Below, one piece after another: positions 1 through 6,485 of a stretch of DNA of 9,531 nucleotides. The DNA comes from Pseudomonadota bacterium. Lineage in GTDB: Bacteria; Pseudomonadota; Alphaproteobacteria; Acetobacterales; Acetobacteraceae. The stretch spans positions 1 through 9,531 of the forward strand of contig JAJXXT010000113.1 of assembly GCA_021780935.1 (NCBI GenBank), read 5' to 3'. The stretch's first letter is position 1, and the number at the start of each line of letters is the position of its first letter. The notes beneath the pieces are model-generated. The model was not told the origin of the DNA, did no database searches, and saw only the letters and a program-made list of their open reading frames with translations. The position numbers were made by a program, and so were the translations under genes.

Positions 1-955
1 TGTCCGGGGCGAGGCGCACCAGCCCGAGCCGGATGGCGAGTTGGGTCGTGGCGAACACGCCGATGGGTTTGCCCACCAGCAGCCCGGCGAGAATGCCGAG
101 CGCAACGGGATCGGCCCAGCCTCCGCTTCCGCCCCCGCGCCCGCCCAGGCCGACCCCGGCATTGGCGAGGCCGAACAGCGGCAGCACCACGAGCGCAACG
201 ATCCAGCCGAGTGACCACTCCAGGCGGGCGGTCTGCGCGGCGGGCACGGCGAAGGCGAGCGCCACGCCGGCCAGCGTCGGATGCAGGGAACTGGCGCGGA
301 ACAGCAGCCAGAGCCCGAGGAAGCCGGCCAGGATCGCGGCCCATCCGAGCGCATCGGGCAAGCGCGGCCCCAGCCAACGCAGGGCCACCCACAGAACTGC
401 CACGGCGCCCAGCGGCAGCGGGGCGACGTCGTGGCCGAACGCGACCGCGATCACCGCGATGGCGATGAGATCGTCGATGATGGCGAGCGCGGACATGAAC
501 GCCGCCAGCGACTCCGGCACGCCGCGGCCGGCGAGGCGAAGCACGGCGAGGGAGAAGGCGATGTCCGTCGCCAGCGGCACGGCCCAGCCCTGGCGCGCTG
601 CCGGATCGTGCCAGGTGAGCGCGAGATAGAGCGCCACCGGCAGCACCGCCCCGCCTGCCGCGGCCAGCGCGGGCGCCGCCGCGAGCCGGGGCGAGGCCAG
701 CGCGCCGGTGCTCATCTCGCGCCGGATCTCGAGCGAGACGAGCAGGAAGAACAGGCTCATCAGGCCCTGATTGATCCATTCGAGCAGGCCCGTCCCGGCG
801 AGCGGCAGGGCCTTGAACGATTCCAGCAGGCCGGCGGCCGCGGTATTGGCCCAGATCAGCGATGCGGCCGACCCGGCGACGAGCAGGGCGCCGCCGACGC
901 GTTCGGCGTGGAGGAATCCGCCCAGGCCGCGATCCGGGGCGCTGCCGTGGTTCAG
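1..955 (-). CDS. nhaA: Na+/H+ antiporter NhaA, C-terminus cut by the window edge
   Basis: Inner-membrane sodium/proton antiporter of the NhaA family, which exports Na+ in exchange for protons and supports pH and salt homeostasis. My translation of the minus strand runs open to the left edge (318 codons seen). It shows the family core in order: a first hydrophobic segment (about residues 20-37), LLVSLEIRRE (71-80, usually VGLEVKRE), ATDIAF (129-134) with D131, the IIDDL segment with D161/D162, and SLHPTLAG with H225. These match E. coli D133, D163/D164 and H225 almost number for number. The loop between the first two helices is shorter than in E. coli, which lacks room for its beta-hairpin, and a glycine-rich stretch follows LPLFGLANAGV. 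No ATG, GTG or TTG lies upstream in frame close enough. The start is set at CTG (955-953), which overlaps the cbpM stop as CTGA. It is the last gene seen of the MFS-cbpA-cbpM-nhaA block. The family call is near certain; the start is uncertain. Confidence 0.93.
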   Translation of the reverse strand, partial: MNHGSAPDRGLGGFLHAERVGGALLVAGSAASLIWANTAAAGLLESFKALPLAGTGLLEWINQGLMSLFFLLVSLEIRREMSTGALASPRLAAAPALAAAGGAVLPVALYLALTWHDPAARQGWAVPLATDIAFSLAVLRLAGRGVPESLAAFMSALAIIDDLIAIAVIAVAFGHDVAPLPLGAVAVLWVALRWLGPRLPDALGWAAILAGFLGLWLLFRASSLHPTLAGVALAFAVPAAQTARLEWSLGWIVALVVLPLFGLANAGVGLGGRGGGSGGWADPVALGILAGLLVGKPIGVFATTQLAIRLGLVRLAPD

Positions 956-1296
956 GGGTCGTCCATCGCGTGCCCGGCGCGCGCGAGCCGTTCGGCGATC
1001 TCGCGCCGCAGCCCGGGCGGGCCGGCGGTCTCGATCGCGCCGCAGACCAGACGCAGCTGCCGCCGCAGCGCGTGCACCTCGTCGAGCAGGCCCAGCACCA
1101 CCGGCAGCGTCTCCTCGTCGATGGCGAGATCGGCGGTGAGTTCGTGGATCAGCCGCACCCGGGCGAGGTCGATCTCGCGGAACACGAAGCCGCCGGCGTG
1201 GCGCTCGGGCCGCACCCAGGCGGCCTCGATCCAGCGGGCCAGGGCGTCGGGATCGAGCCCCACGACGAGGGTGCAGACGGTTTGCTCGGTGATCAT
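952..1296 (-). CDS. cbpM: Chaperone modulator CbpM
   Basis: Small cytoplasmic partner of the co-chaperone CbpA (114 aa; E. coli CbpM is about 100). In E. coli, CbpM binds the J-domain of CbpA and blocks both its co-chaperone activity and its DNA binding. The N-terminal half is MerR-like: an opening ITEQ segment, [18 protein letters not shown] and a [19 protein letters not shown] helix. The C-terminal half is a leucine-rich helix (about residues 60-90, [19 protein letters not shown]). The start codon overlaps the cbpA stop as ATGA (1296-1293), and GGAGG lies a few bases upstream, so translation is coupled to cbpA. Family membership rests on the sequence pattern plus the strict pairing with the gene before it. 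Confidence 0.88.
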   Translation of the reverse strand: MITEQTVCTLVVGLDPDALARWIEAAWVRPERHAGGFVFREIDLARVRLIHELTADLAIDEETLPVVLGLLDEVHALRRQLRLVCGAIETAGPPGLRREIAERLARAGHAMDDP

Positions 1297-2243
1297 GCCC
1301 CCTCCGTCAGATGGCGGCGCGGATCGGCGGCCTCGGACGGCGACCAGCCGCGCAGGAATTCCGTCAGAGCCGTGTCGGCGGCGCCGATGCTGACCTTCAG
1401 CGTCACGTACTGGTCGCCCGCCGGTCTGCCGCCATGGGCCGGCACGCCGCGCCCGCGCAGGCGCAGGCGGGTGCCGCTGTCCGAGCCGGGAGGAATGGCG
1501 AGGCTGACGCGCCCGGCGACGGTGGGCACGTCGATCTTGGCGCCGAGCACCGCCTCCTTGAGGCTGACCGGCAGCTCGAGATGGATGTCGCCGCCCTCGC
1601 GGCGGAAGTGCGGATGCGGTGCGACCGCGATCTCCACCAGCGCGTCGCCCGGCGGGCCGCCATTGAGGCCGGTCCCGCCCTGGCCGGCGAGGCGCAGCAC
1701 CTGGCCCTCGGCGAGGCCGGGAGGGATGCGCACGGCGATGTCCTTGCCGTCGGGCAGGGTGATGCGCCGCGTCGCGCCGTTGACGGCTTCGAGGAAGCTG
1801 ACCGTGAGGTGGTAGAGATGGTCCTGGCCGCGCAAACGCATTCCCTCGCCGCCGCCGGAGCGGAAAAAGCTGCCGAGGATGTCGCCCAGATCCTCTTCCG
1901 AGAGGCCGCTATCGCCGTCACCGCCCGCGGGCCTCCGCGGACGGTGACGTGCGCCGTAGCGCGTGCCCTCGGCGCCCTCGGCGTGGCTGCGGTAATAGGG
2001 CCGCTCCGGCTTCTCCTGGCCGGACGCGTCGATCTCGCCGCGGTCGTAGCGGGCGCGCTTCTCCGCATCCGAGAGCAGCTCGTAGGCGGCGGAAATGGAT
2101 TTGAAGCGATCTTCGGCCGCCCGGTCGCCGGGGTTCAGGTCCGGGTGGTTCTGCTTGGCCAGTTTGCGATAGGCGCGGCGGATCTCGTCCGCGCTGGCGG
2201 TCCGGCCGACGCCGAGACGCTCGTAGGGACCTTGTTCGGGCAA
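1293..2243 (-). CDS. cbpA: CbpA-type DnaJ co-chaperone (J-domain plus DnaJ C-terminal domain)
   Basis: Hsp40 co-chaperone that stimulates DnaK ATPase and delivers substrates; E. coli CbpA also binds curved DNA as a nucleoid protein. The 316-aa product has an N-terminal J-domain (about residues 6-68, HPD at 33-35, closing with [10 protein letters not shown]), a charged linker, a short acidic segment ending DILGSFF, then two DnaJ C-terminal beta-sandwich domains from about residue 139 (starting [12 protein letters not shown], with [22 protein letters not shown] and GDQYVTL). It lacks the CxxCxGxG zinc repeats of DnaJ, which makes it a class II (CbpA/DjlA-like) protein. The start is TTG at 2243, chosen because a perfect AGGAGG lies 9 nt upstream. 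It begins 1 nt after the MFS stop and overlaps cbpM by 4 nt. The pair with cbpM makes the assignment firm. Confidence 0.93.
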   Translation of the reverse strand: MPEQGPYERLGVGRTASADEIRRAYRKLAKQNHPDLNPGDRAAEDRFKSISAAYELLSDAEKRARYDRGEIDASGQEKPERPYYRSHAEGAEGTRYGARHRPRRPAGGDGDSGLSEEDLGDILGSFFRSGGGEGMRLRGQDHLYHLTVSFLEAVNGATRRITLPDGKDIAVRIPPGLAEGQVLRLAGQGGTGLNGGPPGDALVEIAVAPHPHFRREGGDIHLELPVSLKEAVLGAKIDVPTVAGRVSLAIPPGSDSGTRLRLRGRGVPAHGGRPAGDQYVTLKVSIGAADTALTEFLRGWSPSEAADPRRHLTEGA

Positions 2244-2244
2244 C

Positions 2245-3648
2245 TCAATCCGCCTCCTGTTGCGCTGCGCGCCGCCCGGGCCGGGCCAGGCGCACCGAAC
2301 TCACCACCGCGCCGGTGGCCGAGAAGCTCGCCGCGAGCAGCAATGTCACCCGCGCCGCGTCGGTTCCGCCGAGGGCGAACACCAGGGCGACGAGTGCCGC
2401 CCCGACGGTCTGCCCCGTCAGCCGCGCGGTGGACAGCATGCCGCTGGCCCCGCCGCTGCGCCCCGCCGGCGCGGCAGCCAGCATGGCGCGGTTGTTCGGG
2501 GACTGGAAGAGGCCGAAGCCGATGCCGCAAATGCCCATCCGCCACACAATGTCCAGCCCGGTTGGCTGCGCCGGCAGCTGCGCCAGGGCGAGCAGGCCGG
2601 CGAGCATGGCGCCGAGGCCGATCCCGCACAGGATTCCGGGCGGATACCGGTCTGCGAGGCGGCCCGAGATCGGCGCGACCAGCGCCAGGGATGCCGGCCA
2701 GGCACTCATCAGCAAGCCGGTTTCCACCTGATTCCGCCCGAGCGGGCCTTGGAGGAAGAAGGGCAGCGAAACCAGCGCCAGGGTCTGCGCCCCGAAGGCG
2801 CCGACCGAGGTGCCGACGGCGAGCGCGAAATCGGCCCGGCGCAGCAGATCGATCGGGAACAGCGGCGCCGTCCGCGCCCGCTGGCGCTCGACCAGCAGCG
2901 CCAGGGTGATCGCCGCGCCGAGCAGTTCGAGCCCGGCGAGACGCGCGCCGAGCCCGTGGGCGAAGCCGCTGATCGCGGTGATCAGCAGCCCGAAGGCGAG
3001 GGCGTTGAGCAGTGCGCTCGGCATGTCGAAGCGGTGCCCCGTGCCGGCGCTGTCGGGCAGGGTGCGCCGAGCGATGATGAGGGCGGCGATGCCGAACGGG
3101 ATATCGATCGCGAAGAGGAAGGGCCAGGAGGCGATGGCGAGAACGCCGGCGGCGACGGTCGGGCCCGCGGCGGAGGAGATCGCCACGATCAGTGCGTTCA
3201 TGCCGAGCCCGCGCCCAAGCCGGTCGCGCGGATGGATGACGCGCACCAGGGCGGTGTTCACGCTCATGATGCCGGCGGCGCCGAAGCCCTGGGCGACGCG
3301 GGCCACCGTCAGGAGGGCCAGCGAGCCGGTGAAGGCGCAGGCAAACGAGGCCAGCGCGCCGGCGGTGAAGATCGCCAGCCCGGCGCGATAGACGCGGGCG
3401 TAGCCGAGACTGTCGCCGAGCGAGGCCAGCGGCAGCAGCGAGACCATCACCGCGAGCTGGAAGGCGTTGACCACCCAGATCGCCGCCATCGGCGTGGCGT
3501 GAAGATCGCGTGCGATGGTCGGCAGCGCGACGTTGACCGCGGCGGCGTCCAGCACGGCGAGCGAAATCGTCAGTGCGATGGTCGCCATCGCCCAGGCGCG
3601 CTGGCCAGCGGGCAGTCCGTCCTCGGGCAGCGCGGGAGGGAACTCCAT
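2245..3648 (-). CDS. MFS transporter, DHA2 (drug:H+ antiporter) family
   Basis: Inner-membrane proton-driven exporter of 467 aa, a length typical of the 14-helix DHA2 drug-efflux group. Visible motifs: [13 protein letters not shown] in helix 1 (D34, N39, P43, the DHA2 signature), [10 protein letters not shown] (58-67), motif-A-like [14 protein letters not shown] (74-87, G78-D79), the [11 protein letters not shown] helix-4 segment, and motif-C-like [11 protein letters not shown]. The second half has FPIDLLRR and [17 protein letters not shown], both common in this family. The substrate cannot be read from sequence. ATG at 3648 was chosen because the hydrophilic leader fits, the first helix starts near residue 18, and AAGG lies 5 nt upstream. 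The reading frame stays open far upstream across antisense copA, but that extension has no transporter-like sequence. First gene of the minus-strand block and divergent from the copper genes. A role in copper or stress tolerance would be inference only. Confidence 0.88.
   Translation of the reverse strand: MEFPPALPEDGLPAGQRAWAMATIALTISLAVLDAAAVNVALPTIARDLHATPMAAIWVVNAFQLAVMVSLLPLASLGDSLGYARVYRAGLAIFTAGALASFACAFTGSLALLTVARVAQGFGAAGIMSVNTALVRVIHPRDRLGRGLGMNALIVAISSAAGPTVAAGVLAIASWPFLFAIDIPFGIAALIIARRTLPDSAGTGHRFDMPSALLNALAFGLLITAISGFAHGLGARLAGLELLGAAITLALLVERQRARTAPLFPIDLLRRADFALAVGTSVGAFGAQTLALVSLPFFLQGPLGRNQVETGLLMSAWPASLALVAPISGRLADRYPPGILCGIGLGAMLAGLLALAQLPAQPTGLDIVWRMGICGIGFGLFQSPNNRAMLAAAPAGRSGGASGMLSTARLTGQTVGAALVALVFALGGTDAARVTLLLAASFSATGAVVSSVRLARPGRRAAQQEAD
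2253..2258 (-). promoter_or_regulatory. Consensus Shine-Dalgarno of cbpA (AGGAGG)
   Basis: AGGAGG on the minus strand inside the last codons of the MFS gene, 9 nt before the TTG codon at 2243. It decides the non-ATG start of cbpA and suggests strong initiation there despite the weak start codon. Confidence 0.8.
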
Positions 3649-3652
3649 GGCT

Positions 3653-3687
3653 GCCTTGTCGCCTTGGATGGCGGCGAGGGCAAGGCG
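3653..3687 (-). repeat. Inverted repeat with a second overlapping arm in front of the MFS gene
   Basis: CGCCTTG (3681-3687 read on the minus strand) pairs with CAAGGCG (3660-3666) across 14 nt. A further CAAGGC copy (3653-3658) follows at once and contains the AAGG Shine-Dalgarno of the MFS gene. The left arm can pair with either copy, and one pairing would hide the ribosome site. It could also be an operator for a dimeric repressor. No regulator gene is in view, so the role is inferred. Confidence 0.4.
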
Positions 3688-3698
3688 GCGGAAACCGT

Positions 3699-3740
3699 GC
3701 AGCCATGCGTCGCCGCACGCTGCCGGGCTGCCTATATGCT
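3699..3740. promoter_or_regulatory. Candidate divergent promoter/operator region between the MFS and copper genes
   Basis: The 129-bp gap 3649-3777 must drive transcription in both directions. It holds an imperfect dyad, GCAGCC (3699-3704) and GCGT (3707-3710) facing ACGC (3717-3720) and GGCTGC (3726-3731), followed at once by the AT-rich patch CTATATGCT (3732-3740), the best -10-like sequence for either strand. No convincing -35 box is visible. A metal sensor would be expected to bind here, but I see no recognisable CueR-type box (ACCTTCC with facing GGAAGGT). Low confidence. Confidence 0.3.
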
Positions 3741-3777
3741 GTGCTGAAATCCTTGCCCGATGTTCCGGAGACACGCC

Positions 3778-4023
3778 ATGTCCGCTTCCGCTCAATCCGC
3801 CGGGTCCGTGCCGCAGCCCGGCGTCGTTCTGGCCATCCAGGGCATGCACTGCGATGGCTGCGTCCGCTCGGTCTCGCGCGTGCTCGCGCGCATCGAGGGT
3901 GTCGAGGCCGCCGAGGTCGATCTCGAGCGTGGCCGCGCCGTGGTGCGCGGCGGCGCCGACCCGGCGGCACTGGTGGAGGCGGTCCGCAAGGCCGGCTTCG
4001 GTGCCGAGGTGGCCGCCGGGTAG
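3778..4023 (+). CDS. copZ: CopZ-like copper chaperone (single HMA domain)
   Basis: Small soluble heavy-metal-associated domain protein (81 aa) that probably binds Cu(I) and hands it to the CopA pump encoded next. One ferredoxin-like HMA fold spans about residues 16-78: beta strand VVLAIQGMHC, metal site GMHCDGC with C25 and C28, helix CVRSVSRVLARIEGV, strands AAEVDLERGRAVV, and the closing helix LVEAVRKAGFGAEV. About 15 polar residues precede the domain; they do not look like a signal peptide, so a cytoplasmic site is expected. An upstream in-frame ATG (3760) exists, but 3778 is preferred because GGAG lies 7 nt before it. It is followed by a 21-bp gap and copA. The metal is inferred from the pairing; a His next to the first Cys is a variation on the common GMTCxxC or GMSCxxC. 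Confidence 0.88.
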   Translation: MSASAQSAGSVPQPGVVLAIQGMHCDGCVRSVSRVLARIEGVEAAEVDLERGRAVVRGGADPAALVEAVRKAGFGAEVAAG

Positions 4024-4038
4024 CCGGCAGGGCCGGCT
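4022..4038 (+). other. GC hairpin in the copZ-copA gap
   Basis: AGCCGGC (4022-4028) and GCCGGCT (4032-4038) form a perfect 7-bp stem with a 3-nt loop. The stem starts inside the copZ stop codon and ends 6 nt before the copA ATG. There is no T-tract, so it is not a standard intrinsic terminator. It could be an RNA-processing or stabilising stem that tunes CopZ against CopA levels. Sequence certain, role inferred. Confidence 0.5.
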
Positions 4039-4044
4039 CGGGTG

Positions 4045-6420
4045 ATGGACGGGGTCGCGGCGGCGCCGCGCGAGCAGCTCCGGCTGCCGATCGCCGGAAT
4101 GACGTGCGCGACCTGCGCCGGACGGGTCGAGCGCGCGCTCGACGCCGTCCCCGGCGTGGAGGCGCGTGTCGATCTGGCGTCCGAGAGCGCGTCGGTGAGC
4201 TTCGATCCGGCGCTGGCCGATCCCGCCCGCCTGGCCGAGGCGGTCGCCGACGCCGGCTACGACGTGCCGGAGGAGACGCGGGAATTCGCCATTACCGGCA
4301 TGACCTGCGCCAGTTGCGTCGGCCGCGTGGAGCGCGCGCTGGCCGCCGTGCCGGGGGTAAGGGGGGTCCAGGTCAATCTCGCGACCGAGCACGCGCGCGT
4401 CAGCGGCATCGCGCCGCGCCCGGCGGCGCTGATCGAGGCGGTGCAAGCGGCGGGCTATGGTGCCGATCTGCTCACCGGCGATGCCGAGCGCGACCGTGCC
4501 CGGGCGGCCGCGGAGCAGCGGCGGTTGCGCGGGCTTTCCGTGCAGGTGGCCGTGGCCGCGATGCTGAGCCTGCCGCTGATGCTGCCGATGGTTGGCATCG
4601 CGGTGCCAGGCTGGCTGGCGCTGTCGCTGGCGACGCCGGTTCAGTTCGGCCTCGGCGCCCGCTTCTATCGCGCCGGTTGGAAGGCGCTGCGCGCCGGCAC
4701 CGGCAACATGGACCTGCTCGTCGCCCTCGGTACCTCCGCCGCCTACGGCTACAGCCTCTTCCTCGTCGCCAGGGGCCACGACGGGCATACCGATTTCGAG
4801 GCCGCTTCGGTCGTCATCACCCTGGTGATGTTCGGCAAGCTCCTCGAGGCGCGGGCCAAGCGGGCGACCGGCGTGGCCATCCGCGCGCTGATGGCGCTGC
4901 GCCCCGAGCGCGCCCGGGTCGAACGCAATGGCGCCGAACTCGACCTCGCCGTTGCCGCCATCGTGCCGGGGGACGTCGTCGTGGTCCGCCCCGGCGAGCG
5001 CATTCCGGTCGATGGCCGCGTCCTCGCGGGCCATAGCCAGGCCGATGAGAGCCTGCTCACCGGCGAGAGCCTGCCGGTGGCCAAGCAGCCCGGCGATGCC
5101 GTCATCGGCGGCGCGATCAATGGCAGCGGCCTGCTGCGCGTCGTCACCGTTGCGGTCGGCGAGGCCAGCGCGCTGGCGAGGATCATCGCCCTGGTCGAGG
5201 GCGCGCAGGCGACGAAAGCGCCGGTGCAGCGGCTGGTCGACCAGGTCGCCGCCGTGTTCGTGCCGGTCGTGCTGGCGATCGCCGCGCTGACGCTGCTCGG
5301 CTGGTGGCTGGTCGCCGGTGATTTCGCTCAGGGGCTGCTGGCCGCCGTCGCGGTGATGGTGATCGCCTGCCCCTGCGCGCTCGGTCTGGCGACACCGGCG
5401 GCGCTGCTCGCCGGCACCGGCGCGGCGGCGCGCGCGGGAATCCTCATCCGCGATGCCGAGGCGCTGGAGCGGGCGCACGCGGTCGATACGCTGGTGCTGG
5501 ACAAGACCGGCACCGTCACCGAGGGCCGCCCGGTGGTCTCGGAAATCCGCCCCGACGGGATCGGCGAGGCGGCGCTGCTGTCACTGGCGGCCGCGGCGCA
5601 GGCGGGCAGCACCCATCCGCTGGCACGCGCCGTGCTCGCCCGCGCCGAGGGGCTGGACCGGCCCGCGCCCGAGGCGCTCGAGGACCATCCGGGCAAGGGC
5701 ATCATCGCCCGCGTCCAGGGGCGGCGGCTGGCGATCGGCACGCCACAACTCCTCGCCGAGCACGGGGTGGTGGTCGATCCCGAGGAGGCGGCGGGGCTGG
5801 CGGCGCAGGGCCGCAGCATCATGCAGGTCGCCTGGCTCGATCCCGAACCAAGGCGGCTCGGACTGATCGCCGTCACCGATCCGATCAAGCCCGGGGCGGC
5901 GGAGGCGGTGCGCCGGCTCGGCGCGATGGGGGTCCAGACCGTGCTGCTCACCGGTGACAATGCCCGCACCGCTGCCGTCGTCGCCGCCGCGCTCGGCATC
6001 GCGACCGTGCGCGCGGAGGTTCTCCCGGCGGACAAAGCGGCGGAAATCGACCGGCTCCGCGCGGCGGGGCATTGCGTGGCGATGGTCGGCGATGGGGTGA
6101 ACGACGCCCCGGCGCTGGCTGCGGCCGATATCGGCATCGCCATGGGCGGCGGTGCCGACGCGGCCATGGCGGCGGCGGGGATCACGCTCATGCGCGGCGA
6201 CCCGCTGCTGATCCCGGCCGCCCTGGCGGTGAGCCGCGCGACGCGGCGCAAGATTAGGCAGAACCTGTTCTGGGCGTTTTTTTATAACGTGATCGGCCTG
6301 CCGCTGGCCGCCTGGGGTCTGCTCAACCCGGTGCTGGCCGGCGCGGCGATGGCGCTGTCCTCGGTCAGCGTGATCAGCAACGCGCTGCTGCTGCGCGGCT
6401 GGCGGCCACCGAGCTCTTGA
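4045..6420 (+). CDS. copA: P1B-1 copper-exporting ATPase CopA
   Basis: Inner-membrane pump that uses ATP to export Cu(I) from the cytoplasm. From the ATG at 4045 it is 791 aa, usual for proteobacterial CopA. Two N-terminal HMA domains carry GMTCATC (C21, C24) and GMTCASC (C88, C91). The catalytic parts follow in order: TGES (339-342, actuator), the membrane metal site CPC (442-444), the phosphorylated D486 in DKTGT, the nucleotide-domain HP motif (H524) and GDGVND (682-687). The last helices carry Y747-N748 and MALSS (from M769), the Cu(I)-specific residues, so the pump is of class P1B-1, not the zinc or cobalt classes. A GTG codon just upstream (4042) is an alternative start; neither has a clear Shine-Dalgarno, so coupling to copZ is likely. 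It probably forms one transcript with copZ and perhaps the acyltransferase gene after it. No CueR-like regulator is in the window. Confidence 0.96.
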   Translation: MDGVAAAPREQLRLPIAGMTCATCAGRVERALDAVPGVEARVDLASESASVSFDPALADPARLAEAVADAGYDVPEETREFAITGMTCASCVGRVERALAAVPGVRGVQVNLATEHARVSGIAPRPAALIEAVQAAGYGADLLTGDAERDRARAAAEQRRLRGLSVQVAVAAMLSLPLMLPMVGIAVPGWLALSLATPVQFGLGARFYRAGWKALRAGTGNMDLLVALGTSAAYGYSLFLVARGHDGHTDFEAASVVITLVMFGKLLEARAKRATGVAIRALMALRPERARVERNGAELDLAVAAIVPGDVVVVRPGERIPVDGRVLAGHSQADESLLTGESLPVAKQPGDAVIGGAINGSGLLRVVTVAVGEASALARIIALVEGAQATKAPVQRLVDQVAAVFVPVVLAIAALTLLGWWLVAGDFAQGLLAAVAVMVIACPCALGLATPAALLAGTGAAARAGILIRDAEALERAHAVDTLVLDKTGTVTEGRPVVSEIRPDGIGEAALLSLAAAAQAGSTHPLARAVLARAEGLDRPAPEALEDHPGKGIIARVQGRRLAIGTPQLLAEHGVVVDPEEAAGLAAQGRSIMQVAWLDPEPRRLGLIAVTDPIKPGAAEAVRRLGAMGVQTVLLTGDNARTAAVVAAALGIATVRAEVLPADKAAEIDRLRAAGHCVAMVGDGVNDAPALAAADIGIAMGGGADAAMAAAGITLMRGDPLLIPAALAVSRATRRKIRQNLFWAFFYNVIGLPLAAWGLLNPVLAGAAMALSSVSVISNALLLRGWRPPSS

Positions 6421-6452
6421 TCCCCTCCGACGCTTCCGCCACAACGGATCGC

Positions 6453-6480
6453 GACGACAAGGGAAAGACGACAAGGGAAA
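6453..6480 (+). repeat. Perfect 14-bp tandem repeat before the acyltransferase gene
   Basis: GACGACAAGGGAAA occurs twice head to tail (6453-6466 and 6467-6480). The second copy supplies AAGGG 8 nt before the ATG at 6486, so the ribosome site has been duplicated. The purine-rich A/G sequence stands out from the GC-rich surroundings. It lies in the copA-acyltransferase gap, and 14 nt is not a multiple of three, which fits non-coding DNA. Confidence 0.8.
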
Positions 6481-6485
6481 AAGGC

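Noticed and set aside
281..3747. Long plus-strand open frames (370, 532 and 495 codons) opposite nhaA, cbpM, cbpA and the MFS gene.
   Set aside because: Composition is Arg/Ala/Pro/Gly-rich without domains, and the minus strand carries well-recognised families throughout, so these are GC shadows.
3760..3777. An upstream ATG that would lengthen the CopZ-like protein by six residues.
   Set aside because: No ribosome site precedes it, while GGAG stands at proper distance before the ATG at 3778.
4360..4375. A G-rich run after the second metal-binding site of copA, checked as a programmed frameshift site like that of E. coli copA.
   Set aside because: The run does not present an X-XXY-YYZ heptamer in the reading frame, no stop follows soon in a shifted frame, and a separate copZ gene already exists.
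3649..5478. The MFS reading frame stays open upstream on the minus strand for about 1,830 bases, antisense to copZ and copA.
   Set aside because: The extension is rich in Arg, Ala, Gly, His and Gln, with no fold-like pattern, and lies opposite strongly conserved CopA motifs. It is an open shadow frame caused by high GC, not an N-terminal part of the transporter.
6277..6283. A run of seven T in the copA frame (Phe-Phe-Tyr codons), considered as a slippage or terminator tract.
   Set aside because: No stem precedes it, and it encodes the conserved Tyr of the copper site in frame; a coincidence of codons is the simplest reading.
6417..6485. A TTG overlapping the copA stop as an acyltransferase start.
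   Set aside because: No Shine-Dalgarno, the added residues are polar and include the translated tandem repeat, and the ATG at 6486 has a good site. Coupled initiation cannot be fully excluded.
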